In this document: positions 26,369 through 40,000 of the stretch, one piece after another
Layout of the letters: the number at the start of each line of letters is the position of its first letter
How positions within the stretch are numbered: the stretch's first letter is position 1
NCBI GenBank assembly: GCA_003956705.1
Contig: QZCP01000679.1
Span: 1 to 64,000, forward strand
Reading direction: 5' to 3'
Length of the DNA stretch: 64,000 nt
From: Brevipalpus yothersi
Lineage: Eukaryota > Arthropoda > Arachnida > Trombidiformes > Tenuipalpidae
Made by a program: the position numbers and the translations under genes
Notes under the pieces: model-generated
Databases searched by the model: none
What the model saw: only the letters and a program-made list of their open reading frames with translations
Told to the model about the DNA's origin: nothing

Positions 26369-28089
26369 TGGAATAAAATAAATTGAAAAATACTCATGTA
26401 AACTTGAATCAGAAGAAAACTTTACTCTAATTGAATCCTTCAATGATAAGTTTACAGGTGATTAATAAAGCAGGCGGCTCGTTATAGGTCTGAATGTGGA
26501 TCTGGGGAAAAATCATCTAAAATCCTTCCACTCTTACTCATGCTAGAGAGAATGATCTGATACATGATGCTCATTCCAGTGTGAATATTGAGAGTAAATA
26601 TAAACAAGAATTTTTTTCTATCCGGCGTTTCGGATAATCTTCATCAATTTGCTTCTAAATTGATATCTCATTGAGATAGAAGACGGTTGAAGAAATGAAA
26701 ACCCATTTGAATAAATACTGATTATTGATTTTGTCCATTATTGGATAGTATTCGAATGTACGTACATTCATTTTGACAATCAAATGAGAATTAAGATACA
26801 GAGCAGTTTTCGAAATTCGAAATCCAGAATTAGTTGGAAAACCAATTTCTCTCGAGAATATTCCTTAGGAGAATTTTTTGATGAATCTATACAGATTGTG
26901 TATTTTTTCAATGAAAAACATCACAGGGAACTACTTTTTCATGCTTTTTGTGTACCATCAGGTGCCTACTCGATTTTTTAAAAAAACTGTATCTACCATG
27001 AGAATTCGTACAAATTTTTCTCAGTGGGACCATTGTATCTTTTGAAAGAACAGTAAAAAAATACCCATGAATGTTTGAAATGTTTTTGAAACTTTATACT
27101 TTGTAACAGACTGACAATTTGCATGATTCAATTTCATCTCAAACTTTTTCATCATCAAAAAAATTCAAACATTCGAATCATTAATAGAGCAGAGAGCGCA
27201 TGTAAGTTGATGAGAAAAATGAGCGCCAAAAGTTCAAGCAACAATCAAAAATATTTTCTTATCTCTTTTTTCGATCTCTAGGGCAAAGAATAAAATTTTT
27301 GTGGAATTTTGAGCTTAAAAAATTCTGATTGCTTGGCGTTCGAAAAAAATTCTTCCAAATAAAATTGATTTGTTCGCTGATGAAAAGTTATCAAGAGTGA
27401 ATCACCATGACTTTTGAGTTTGAAAAAAAAATCAATCTAACTACCCTGTTATTGGAAAAATTTTACTCCTTATCGATCCCAACTCAAACTAAAAATTTTG
27501 GCTCTTTGTTTTCCCAAATATGATGGGAAAGGTTGAAAAATCATTATCATTAGTGAGCGCTGAAAGGTGATATCAAGGTTGATTCCTTTTTATCTACTAG
27601 ATATGCGGATTTACAGAAGGAATACATTGAATACGCGAATTGGAGGTGAGACGGTTAAGTATTGTATCGATATTTGAAGCACTGAGAATATCAAGATTTT
27701 CCAGGTATATCTATATCTAGGGAATATTGTTGACATAATCAACAGTATGAATATCTTTATTTTTTTCAACTGAATCAGCGTCTCGAGCCCAGGAAACCTT
27801 GACAACTAATCGATGAGCTAATGTCTGGAGGAAGTTACATTTGTGGTGGGATGGAAAATAGACATGTATATATTTTTCATTATGCCTGCTGCCACAGCTT
27901 TGATTCAATTTTATCATATATCTGATAAGTATAACTCGGATAGAAAAATATGTCAGACAAGAGTAAAAAAAAACTTACACGCAAGCTGGATCAAACATTT
28001 ATTTATCTCTATCCAAAGTTTTCTGGAATCTTAGATTACCCCAAATCAACAGCTACTTTAAATGGTGATGAGAATTTCGATGTTGATCA

Positions 28090-28129
<40 letters not shown>

Positions 28130-29300
28130 ATGATGATGATGTTGACTCATATATCAAGGTGTTTTCCGTTGTAGCATTTTAATTTACTCACGAGTTTAAT
28201 GACGCAAGATTCTGTTATCCAATCTTAACTAAGTCACAAGTTATGTTTGTCTTGGTTTACATCCTTGTTATCGTTTTTTTGGCCCTCCTTCTTCTCGATG
28301 AGCCAAGCTTGCTCCCTTAATTACACCGCAATTTGAACCATTTTACTAGGGCTTTCCTCATTTATAAAAAATGGGAAAAATTTCATCTCCTTTCCAGGCT
28401 TTTGCGGGTAATAAATTCAAATTAAAGGAACAAAAGAAATATAAATTTTTGTTCTCGAATGCCAGTAATTTTTCTTCTACTTACAGAGGATCAGAAAATC
28501 CTCTTCTTTTACTCTCTCCCTCTCTCTCTTTATCTCTTTCTTTCTTCTCCATAGCTTTTCTGCAAACTAAAATTGAGCCTGTTTTTGGGACGTGCTCAGG
28601 AGCCCAAAGAGTTCATTTGCCATTAGCAATAACAGTGATTACCATCTCATAGGCACACCATTAAACTGAATCCAATGATTCTCGCATGAATGGCATGAAC
28701 ACGACATGGATAGATAGATAGATAGAGAGATAGAGAGATAGGGATGGAGATGGAGAAAGAAGGAGAAAGAGAAAGAGAGAGGGGCCAGAAAAACTGGAAT
28801 GAAAGTGGGAAACAGGGAAAAAATTTGCAAGAAAATTATTTCCATCTCTTTTTCTATCACCCATGGATTCATATTGTTCACTTTTCCACTTCTTAACCAT
28901 CCAGAATCCAAGTGTTTTCCAAAAAACTCTTTCTTCTCTCTTTCTCCTCTTTCATTTTAACACTTATACACGATGTCCTCTGCATGGACCTTCGAAGTTC
29001 GAAGAGGGAAAGAAGAGGAACGACGATGATTGAAGAGGAGACTAACAAGAGAGAGAGAGAGAGAGAATGCTACTAGTTTTTGAGTTACCGGCAAACGCTA
29101 TATTAAAGCTTCTTCTTTTTTCAACATTTCAAATCCTCCATCCCTCAAGGCCATTCCTCAAGGTCGCTCAGAATATATCATCATGATGAATCCAGAATCC
29201 AGAATATACTATAGTATCATAATATAGTATCTATCAACAGTAAGGGGGGTGGGTTTAGTTCACACCCAAACTTCAGATGGCGTTGATGTATTGCTGAACC
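26369..29300. other. Intergenic region upstream of FoxO
   Basis: About 2.9 kb without a recognised gene. It holds a short hairpin-like motif at 26619-26650 (see findings), a CT run at 28099-28127 and a GATA/GAGA tract near 28708-28741. ORFs in it are short and lack family features. Confidence 0.6.
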
Positions 29301-31015
29301 AGAAGGGAAAAGAAGAGGGAAAAAATTTTCTCTCTCTCTCTCTCTCTCTCTTCTCTTTGCCTTGGAACATCATTCTTCTCATCTTCATCGTTGATACTTT
29401 TCCTCAAAATATTATATTTTTCTTGATTATTTTTCGATTATTATCTTGGCTGACTTGTGAATATTCTTCTCTTTGTGAGTAAATAGGAGAGTGAATCACT
29501 ATCGAAACTGTACACTTGAACATTTTTGTCTCTCTCTCCCTCTCGAAAATCGTAGATACTATTGTGACTGTGAATCGATCGTCAAAGTGAACTTTTTCTC
29601 TCTCTCTCTCTCTTTCAAGTACTGTATGTGTGTGCGTGCATTTTCGCGAATATCATCTCAACATATATATTCGGGCTGCTCTCTCCACTCGAGAACTCGT
29701 TTACTTTCTTTCTCTCTCTCTCTATCTTCTTTAATCACGTTATCGACGTATAATTAATTGTGAATAGATGTGCTTAAAGTGTCCAATCAAAAGTATTGAT
29801 TGTGTCTCTGTGTATACTGGCGGTGGTTAATTTTATGTTGCAATATTGCTTGGACCACATTCCCCGCTAAAAGAGTACCAAAACACTGAACATTAACAAA
29901 CACACACATATTTGTGGCAGTAATGTGGATATAAACTACTACTAAACTACCATATTCAAGAAAGTGAAAAAGAGAAAGAATATCTTGTTAATTGCCTTTG
30001 GGGGTTCATTGTACAATTGTTGTTGATATTCTAGTTTCACCGCTTCGCCTTGTGGATATATAATATTTTCTTCTTCGTTCACTTTCTTTCTCTCTCTCTC
30101 TCTCTCTCTACTCTCCTCATCATTTCCAAACTCTCTCCTCTGCATCTTTTCTCCTTGCTCTTTCTCTCTCTCTCTCTCCATCTACCTCTTTTCTCTCTTA
30201 GTCCCAATCATCATCTCTCTCTCTCTCTACAACCAAAAGAAAGAGAAATAAAGACTCTCACTCCTTTCCCCTGTAACCTTGTGCTTTTCTCTCTCTCTCC
30301 CTCTCTCTCTTACAATTTGTCTCCCCTTTTACTAGCTCTCTCTCTCTCTCTCTCTCTCTCCTCATCAGCTTCCATTGAACGCAACCTCTTTCTTTTTCCA
30401 CCCTCTTTTCTATCCTCTTTTCCACCCTCGCCCATCTCGCCCATACACACAGAGAGTGAGCGAGTCACATCACATACAGAGAGGCAACATATACACACAC
30501 ACACATAAAATTCACATAGGCAGAGGCGAAGAAATGCTAAGAGAATATATAGATTTGTTTACATCACCATTGCCTGACTGATTATATGTGTATATATATG
30601 TGTAAGCGTGTGGCGATTTGATGAAATTTTTTTTTCTTCTTATGAATCTGTGGAATATATAAAAAAGAGAAAATAATTGATATTATTATCAAATGATCGC
30701 CACCGTCATCATTATTACCACGCCATTGGAACATTGGAATAGTACCTTAATAAATAAGTGATACATCACATGTTATTATCATCATTAATACACTATAAAT
30801 TAAGGTTCAAGAATTTATATTTTCTCATCTTGTTGAGAAAGTGATCATCATCATCATCATCATCTTGATATATATATCTATATATTTAGTTAATATTGTG
30901 CATCATTAAAGAGAAAGAGTGTTGTACGGTGTGTGTATATTAAATTGATCACTCTTGACTCCTCATCTTTTCCTCTGTCAACATTATCGCCATCTCGTTA
31001 ACATAGACAAGCAAG
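29301..31015 (+). promoter_or_regulatory. Pyrimidine-rich probable promoter/5' leader of FoxO
   Basis: The 1.7 kb before the FoxO ATG contains many separate CTCTCT runs (for example 29323-29351, 30090-30110, 30336-30362) and many stop codons. It has no coding character and lies on the FoxO sense strand. The density of CT tracts suggests a GAGA-factor-type promoter or a pyrimidine-rich 5' UTR; the transcription start cannot be placed from sequence. Confidence 0.4.
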
Positions 31016-32274
31016 ATGGATCTTGATATGAAGGATGATTATGATGCACCATTTCGTGCTCGAAGTAACACATGGCCATTGCCGAGACCCGAAATACCCG
31101 GCTCATTTCCAGGGAAAGGTGAATTGAATGTGGATGATTCTTGCCATGATATAAGTGGTGCCGGTGTTGATTTACTGTCCGGTTGTGGTGTGGAAAATGT
31201 AATACCAACGGTGGCCAATGAGATCACCGGATGGTCTCAAGAAGAATCGCCTTGTGGTGTATCCGGATTACCGGGTACACCGAGTAGTCAGCCTAAAAAA
31301 AATTCATCACGACGAAATGCTTGGGGCAATATGTCGTATGCTGACCTTATAACTCAAGCCATCCAAAGTTCACCCGAAAAGCGTTTAACGCTTTCACAAA
31401 TATACGATTGGATGGTACAAAATGTACCTTATTTTAAGGATAAAGGAGACTCCAATTCTTCTGCTGGTTGGAAGGTGAGTTTCAATTATTACCATCTTCT
31501 TGTTCTTTTTTATTCTTTCTACTCTCTTTCTTCATCTTATTCATACACTTACATAGTCACATAGCATTTGACTTCCCACTCGTGATCTCAAATCGCCATC
31601 ACCAATGGCTGAACGTACATATATGTATGTGTGTGTGTGTGTGTCCATGAAAGCTTCTCTCTCGTTTTAATTTTCCCTCATCCCTGTGGTTGCCGCGTAA
31701 CGAAGGCAACCACGACGACGTCGAGTTCTAAGGCTCCATCATGAGTATATCGATTTTTTCGAATGCATTTTCAATATGGTGGTATCTCATCCACTCTTTC
31801 TTTCCCTCTCTCTTCACTTCTCTTTCTCTCTCTAACTATTCACGTTCACTTTCTGCTGCTACTGCTCCGTAATCAAGGGAATGATTTGATACTCTGTCGT
31901 TCATTTTTGATTATCATTCTGATTCCTAATATCTACCTTGAATCTCGCCTCTCTCTCTCTCTCTCTCTTTTAACCTTCTTGATAAAAACTTTTTCCACAA
32001 GCTACACACGATATCTCTTTCTCTCTCTATGTGTGTGTACTCGCCATGTTATCGTCTCCACTTCAGGCTCTATGTGTGAGGCTTGCCTCCTACGTCTTAC
32101 TTCACAGCTCTTGAGAACGAGGAGAAGAGAAAGAGAAAAAGTGAGAGAAAAAGAGGAGAGGAAAGAGAGAGAGACCGGACGGCAAGGAATGAGGAGAGAG
32201 AGAAGTACGATGATGCACTTGCTTCAGAGGATTGAGCCAGACATTTGAGCTGTTTCTCTTTGGCTATTGGATGT

Positions 32275-32320
<46 letters not shown>

Positions 32321-32627
32321 ATATTAATGTTCCCAAAACTTATTTAGAAAGTGAAAAGCGGAGGAAAAGAGGAGAGAGGAGAGAGATAGATAGATGGATG
32401 GATGGCAAAATTCTTTCTCAACAAGCAGCAATCCGAAGAACCGGTTCTTTTCAACTTATATTTTTGAGACATGATAACTTGAATGCATCTGAAAGATAGA
32501 TAGAAAGCAAAGTAGATGGAAAAATGGACACTAAAAGAAAGGTGGAAAAATCAATCTTGGATGGATTATGTCAAAAAAGATTATTATTATGACGATGGCT
32601 AATACAAGATGAGTGAAAAAGATGTGA

Positions 32628-32697
<70 letters not shown>

Positions 32698-33987
32698 GTG
32701 TACGAGCGTGTTTGTGTATTGCTTGAGAATGATTTTCTTTTAGCATCATTAGACCAAGGTAACGAATGAAGCCAAAGACTGTATGTGTCAATGACTTATT
32801 ATGTATCTTAGGGGAAAGAAATGCTGATATCCTGAATACTTGAGTCGGAAAAGTTTTCTTTTTGCCTTTTTATTGTGGTTAGCTAGAGATAAAATTGAGT
32901 GAGTGAGTCTGACTTAACTAATACAAGATGTAAGATCGTTTGGAAGAATTTATGATGTTGTTAGAATGCATGATGCCCGTTTTAATTCCGGTTAGTCAGT
33001 GTTTCCCAATGACCGCCAATGATATATAGACTGGATGCTTAGATAATCGGTTTACTGGTATACTTTCGGTATTTATGTATATGTATTCAGGTTTTCAAAT
33101 TAACCTTCCTGGGTTGCTAGGTACAGGATGATCAGAATTGGTAATTTATATGCCTCAGATAAAGATCAAAGTTGTTTTCCAGTATCACAAATTCCACTGA
33201 AACCTATTGGTGAATATCTTGTCGACTAATATTACTTTTCCGAGAATACATGCAACTCCCCATTATCTGCTAGTTCTCATGATCATTCTTTTGGTATCCT
33301 TTTTGTTCCTCACTAGCATCACCTCTTGTAAAATTATCTAGCCAATAACTGGAGTAGTCTTACAGGTGCTCAAATGGCAACAGATAGCAGGTATATCAGT
33401 ATCTTCATCTGCCTAACTCAATTTCAGCCTTCTCACCAGTTCACCAATCTCCTTGCAACCTTTCAACCATCGATAGTTAGGGTCAGAAGCTTAACGTAGA
33501 TAATCATTTTTTTGGCCAATTTTTCAGCCCAAAAAGAGGAAGAAGAACAGGCCTTACTCTTACCCTGAAACACATAAAAGTATTCCCAGCTTTCGGGGCT
33601 TTTCATCAGTTTGTGCCCACCTTGTTCACTATGTTTTCACCATCAGATGAGTAGCTCTGATGATGATGGCTACAAGGAAACTTTGGACAATTAACTGTGT
33701 ATAGCTGCCAATAACTGCACACACAGGATCCTGGCACACAGCATCGTTTCGTCTTTCGGTTTCTTCTTCCTTTACTCCCTTGGCTTTCTCTCTCTCTCTC
33801 TCTCTCTCGCTCTCCTTGCCCTATCGCTCTTCAACTTGAACTTCAAAATTTTTTTCTTTGCCTCAGGCTATGAGTCGGAAGGTGGAAAAATGTGAACGGG
33901 AATTGGCGAGTAGAAGCGATTGAATGACTAGGGCTTACCTTTAGACCGATTTATCAAGGCTCAGGCCGGGACTAGTAAACTGGACTG

Positions 33988-34038
<51 letters not shown>

Positions 34039-37000
34039 GTCCCGTTCCCCTCCCCCTCCTGTTCTCTTGCTCCGATGGCCCTTGCTCACCTCTACCCCCT
34101 ACCCCGGTCATTCGGATAATGGCGGTACATACACATCGGAGACAAGGTATATCCTGGTTCTCTCTCTCTCCCGTTTTTCTCTAACAAAACTAGCCCGTAC
34201 TCGTAGACCGGAGAATGTGGCCAGAGTCCGCTGTGTAGGTTCTCAAAGAGTATACCTTCTAGCGACTGTGTCCGTTCTTTTCTCTCTCTTCCCTTTTTTC
34301 TGTCTGTTCTTCTTCACTTATGCCGCTGGCCATTGCTCGACTCAAATTATGTAAGTCGACTCACCCATTCGGAGTTTGTGGCCTTCTCTTCACCTCTTTT
34401 ACCAAAACCTTTGACCAGTCTCCCTCTCATTCTCCCTCTCTTTCCTCTTCCTTTTTTCCTCTCTTCATCTGCTCCACGCTTTTTATCTAAAAATTTTTGC
34501 TCAAAAAAAATGTGCTCAACGGTTTTCAAGCCCTTTTTCCTTCATACCATTCAAAGCTCACTCACTGACCATAGGGCTAGAGTAAAGAGATGGGACTGGT
34601 CTAATCAAACGCGATCACACAATAGACCGAAGCCTGAACTGGTCTTCACTCTCTCATACCCACAAAATACTAGGTCCAAAAGCAGTAAAAAGAAGAAGTA
34701 AAAGCAGCAAGAAAGCCGATGTGGCATTAGGGCAAATGACCTCCTCTAGCGGCTGAACCCCGGCCTTTAGAGTATGTAAACCTGTATCATCACTCCTTTT
34801 TTCGTGAGGTCAACTTCTTCTTCTGACCTATTCGAAAAGCACTATTCTACCCCTAGCCTCTGGGAACCAAAATTTTTGCACTTTCTCGCTCCCCTTGGGA
34901 ACTTGTGCAGCCAAAAGAGTATAGTCAAAGGTCCATTGAAACAGACGTGTGTCGAGTATAAGACTGGCCAACACACAAGTATCTCTCTCTCTCTCTCTTT
35001 CTCTCTTTTTTTCTTTCTTTCTCTTTCTCTTTCTCTTTCTCTTTCTCTTTCTCTTTCTCTTTTCAAGACAACTAGACGGCGTTTGGCCATGGGGAGAACC
35101 GGAAGGTGATGGTCAATTTAAATTGGGAGGCGATAGTAAAGATACACCTTAGAAAACCTTGGACCTTGAGAACGCAAATCATTGGATTTGCGAAGAAAAA
35201 AGATGAGCCAAGTAGCCACAAAATGAGAGGCAAAAGTAGTCAGCGCATCAGCACATATTATTAGGCTCCCCGTTCCTCACTTGTAACCACTTGGCAGTAG
35301 CTTCTGTGTTGTCCGTCCTTGCCAGGAGTATCTCGCGCTTACACGGCTGCCTCAATCGGCTCAAGTTCGCCGAAAAGAACTCGGCCTCAGATTTTGGCAA
35401 AGTTCAGCTAGACTCACTCTCTCACTCTCTCTCGCAATCGCTTTCCTCTCTCTTTTTTCTCTTTTTTCTCCTTTCTCTCACTCTCTCTTTCCCTGCATCT
35501 TTTCCTCTTACATCTTTCCCTTTTTCTGTCTCTCTCTCTCTCCCACAAACTATTTTCTCTTCCTCTCTCTTCTCCACCTTTCCCAGTGGCCATCGAATGA
35601 GAAATCTGTGAAACGTAGGCTTTTTCTCTCCCCTTTGCTTCTTTTTGCTTTTTTCTCTCCATTTTTCTCAACATCGGCATGAAGCCGATTGCGCTTGGTG
35701 TATGTATTAGCTTTATGAATCTCCCTTCTTGATTCACTTTACTTTCTATCGAGGCCTTTCCTCTTAACTCCTCGATTCAGGACATAAACGCTTCAGGCCT
35801 CACCACTTTGGGCCTCAATTTTCAATATTATTCATAAATCTTTCATTTTCTACCTTGAACTGAGCTCATTCAATCGTTTCACATTGATTTCTACCCATTT
35901 TCATTCATGCCCCATCATTCTTCCATGAAAATACATCAATTTATCGCTCGAGCCACTGTGAAATGCATTCGAATAAAATTGAATTTCCCTTCACGTTAGA
36001 ATTGTCCTTGATTAATGACTGTTAGAGAACTCATGCCAACGAGAGTGTGTGAGTTGGAGAGAGAGATGTATAGAAAGAGAAAGTGAGTGTGAAAAAATCA
36101 AGAAAATATCAACTCATCCAATTTTTTTTATCTTTTACAGAATTCAATTAGACATAATTTGTCACTCCATAATCGTTTTAAACGAGTACAGAATGAGGGT
36201 ACCGGAAAGAGCTCATGGTGGGTGATAAATCCGGAGGCAAAGCCTGGTAAAGCTGCTCGTAGACGAGCTACCAGTATGGAAACTCAAAAGTATGAGAAGA
36301 AGCGAGGTCGTGTCAAGAAGAAAGTGGAAGCCCTCAGAAATGGGACTCTCTTGGACAATACGCCTAGCCCAAGTTCATCCGTTTCTGAAGGTCTGGACGT
36401 TTTCCCAGAATCACCCGTTTCTCTTCATCATGGTTTCCAGTTGAGCCCCGATTTCAGGCCGAGGGCATCTTCAAACGCAAGCTCATGTGGTAGATTATCA
36501 CCGATACCCGTTGAATCTGATATGCCTGATAGTCATGTAATTAAATCATTTGAGTTTTTATCTTCCCCTGCTCACGAGAGAGCATCAAACAATCCAAATC
36601 ATTGTTGTCGGATTCATGCCAATACTAGCTTGAACATGAGATCTAACTTTTGAAACTAGTCTACTGTGGTCGTCTATCTCATGATGCTCTCTCCACCTCT
36701 CTCTTCTCTCTACTCTTTCTCACTACTTTCTCTCTCTCTCTCGCTTTCTATACTCATATCCTTCCTCATATTCCCTTACTGGGTTTTCCTCATCCATTAC
36801 AAGCATGATAGATGATATGACAATGATGAGTCAATGCGTACTCTCAGAATGGCTGGAGAGTTTGAGCTTTTACAGCGAGAATGTTTCATTTGTAAAGACT
36901 GAGTGCAAACCAAATCACTAGAGAAAGAGACCAGTTGGTGCTTTTCCACTACATTTCTTATACTGATGAGAGAGAGGAAGAAAGAGGGTAAGTGAGAGAT

Positions 37001-40000
37001 GGTAGAAAGAGTTTCTTAGCCAACTAAAGCTCGAGATGCATGTATATTTAGGGAGAGGAAAGATTTGGACATTTCACGAATACTCCGTTTTTCATCCATC
37101 TTGGCGATGCCAAGCTGAAAGACGACTTGAGTTTTCCCACATGAAAACTGAAGGAGGCTGAATATTGACAGATCGATCGAGATGGATGCTCAAATTTGGG
37201 TTAAGAACAATTCTCGATGTGGTGATTAGTCCTGAATTTCTGTTTTCAAATTACACCCTAATGTGCTACAGTCTGGGTGAGTCTAGTAAGTGGTGAGAAA
37301 ATGGGTGCGAAACGTTTTGTTCATTCTTGTTTATAGTAATGGAATTGAGGCAGATCTTTTTTTATCTCATGGTCAATCGATCGTTTGACTCTGTTATCTC
37401 ATGATATGTGATGCTGAAACCTGATCATAAATTTAATTCCCTCTCATTTCTTTCTTCCTCTTTTCATTATCCATAAACTGTTCCTGGAATTGTGTTTTGG
37501 CGCGCTTTTCAACCTCAGATTTCCCCTGTGTCACCGCTATCTGCCTGGAGCTCAAGCATCTATCCCAGTGATTTTCAAGAGCAGTACACAAAAGAAATAG
37601 TCGAAATGGCTAATACGATGAAGCTCGGTGGTAAGAGCTACCTTAATGTGGGTAAAAATACAGGAGCATGTGGTACTTCATCACCCGCTTCTAATTTGGA
37701 CTCGGTGAACAAAAGTTATACAAATTTGACCACTTTTGGTACAGCTCAATTAAATAACACCTATCCCACAAGTGGTGGGTCAACACTCACTCGTAATGGA
37801 AGTGATCCATATTTTCAGACAGCACATGTTGATAATATAACATTGACAGCATTGAATTCGATGAATAGTTCACCCAGTCCATCCAAAGTTCTAAATTCTG
37901 ATTCATTGGGTAGCGCAAACAACAGTACATATAATCTAACCAATATGTCACCATCATTGTCACCAAGTCAGAGTTTGGACACCTTGTCTGCTCAAAATTC
38001 AATCAACTCCACGACAAGTACTTTTCAGACATCTAAACAAAGCTCATCACAACAGAATGGCTCAATTGTCAATCGAGGTAAGCAAACTTCTCATACTACA
38101 TCGGGATTATTAATTGGATTCCTGTGATTTTCTTCTCAAATTACTTTACCCAGAATAGGATTAAACATTCTCAATAATTGAATTGATGTAAATCTTTTTA
38201 GCCTCTCATGTTCGTTAGGAATCTTTCTCGAAGCTTATAAATTTCCCGTCAGGTTCATTAATGATTTCCTCCTCCAGTGTTTGTAATCTTTTTTCTCTAA
38301 CTTTCATATTCATCCTTTTATCTCTATTACTATGGCTTCTGGCTGATGAAGGAAATTTCCCTAGTCTTCCTAAAACTTGCTCCTTGATCTTTCCTGATGT
38401 TGATTATCATTACCAGTTTGATTTTAATTGCTACCTCATAACCACTTACAACTGTTAGACTTAACAATTTCTCATCTCTTATCAACCTATCTAATAGTCT
38501 CAATCCGTTTCCTCGTCTTTGTTAAAGTTATTCTAGCTCGATATCATCAACGACCAATGATTACTGCAACGTAGACTAGGTTTCACCTGATAAGGAATAA
38601 GAATCGTACGACTCCGTGTTTATATGCTCATCAGATATTCCTATGGAATACGCCTTTTTAACCCTGAGCTCATAAATTGAATTAAGCGGCATGGATTGGA
38701 AAAATGCAAGCTGATCTTATGCCTCGAGCTCAATCTAGCTGATTCGCGTTTCATTCCCTCTCCTAGTCCTGGTCTCATTTCGTAGGCTCATTAAAATTCC
38801 CATCCATGGAGAAGCTGCGTCAGAACTTTTCAAGTGTTGCTCATCCAAGCAAATCGAAGGCCTCCGTTGTTGCGATAAAAGAGCTCATCTTCTCTTTATT
38901 TTTTGCTGAATTTAACTTCTAAACGCTGTTCACGGCGATTAAGATCATTTTTGTCTTTCTTTTCCTAGATCTTTCAAACCGTTTACTCTCTCTCTCTCCC
39001 TCTCTCCCTTGTAGTTCATGATTTCTCATTTTATCTTCCACTTCTCAGATTTGCTTGGTGAATTCTTGACACAGGAATAGTTGTAAGCCATTGCAGCTAT
39101 GAAGAGATAAGGTTGCTATGAGAACTCTGATCATCGTTATCTGTTCGATTGGCTCAAGAAAATGAGTGAGAGAGGTGCGTTGAAATGGCTGAGAGCGGCT
39201 CAGAGAGAAAGAAAGAGAGAGATTGGGAAAGAGGAAGAGAAAGAGAAAGGAGAGCATAGTAAATAAGAAATCGTGAAGCGTTACATGAACCAAGAAGTAA
39301 AAAGTAAGAAATTTTCGGCATCGTAATTACTGGCTAGGACTAGTTATTTGGCTCTCCTGAAGACACATTGCTTTGGCCTCTCCTTGTGTGTTGGCAAAAA
39401 TCATTCGCAAGTGAGGTTCAGAAGAGAATTTGGAAAAAAAATGCGCGGTCATGAACACAATCCTTGTGAATCGTTAATGGGAGAGCGAAAATGAGGGGAA
39501 TAATAATCAAGCTAAAGATCATGTGATAATGACGTATGTCGGTGTTTTTCGAATTCTCATGATGAGAAAAGCTAAAAAAGCGAAGAGAAGGGTATCAGTC
39601 AGCTAATACAGCATTGAGCAATACACTGTACACTGTGCAAACAAGTTTATCCTCGGAAAAAGACTCTTTACGTTCTGATTCGATGTTGCTCCTGGTATCG
39701 CTCTTGAAATGATATCATCCTTCCATTTCACTCTTCTTCTATTGCTGACTATCTTCATTCCTTTTGAGAATACTTCAGCACCACTCTGTACTTTCTAGCA
39801 TCATCACTTTGCTTCGATTCAGTATCGTCTTTTCTTCACTAACTTTTTCTCTCCTCAACTCCTCATCACTGCAAGCGTCACTGTTCTCGTTCTCTCCTCT
39901 CTCTCCTTTCATCGTCACTTTTCCTCATCACTTTAACCTTGCTTCCGGTGATGAATGATTTCCGCGATGTTTACCTCGTTCAAACTTTCTATATTCACTG

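Larger units (their letters stand above)
31475..36140 (+). other. FoxO intron 1 (4.7 kb), microsatellite-rich
   Basis: Bounded by AAG|GTGAGT and TTTTACAG. It contains CT repeats at 32276-32316, 32630-32695 and 33990-34032 and a (CTTTCT)n tract at 35020-35061, all pyrimidine-rich on the FoxO sense strand. Long ORFs here, such as 34067-34701, are low-complexity readings without domain features. Confidence 0.75.

Noticed and set aside
34067..34701. Long plus-strand ORFs in FoxO intron 1
   Set aside because: Composition is driven by CT-rich simple sequence, with no domain or codon pattern; they lie inside a well-defined intron.
37787..38002. Minus-strand ORF opposite FoxO exon 3
   Set aside because: Antisense shadow of an exon that fits the FoxO frame and phases.
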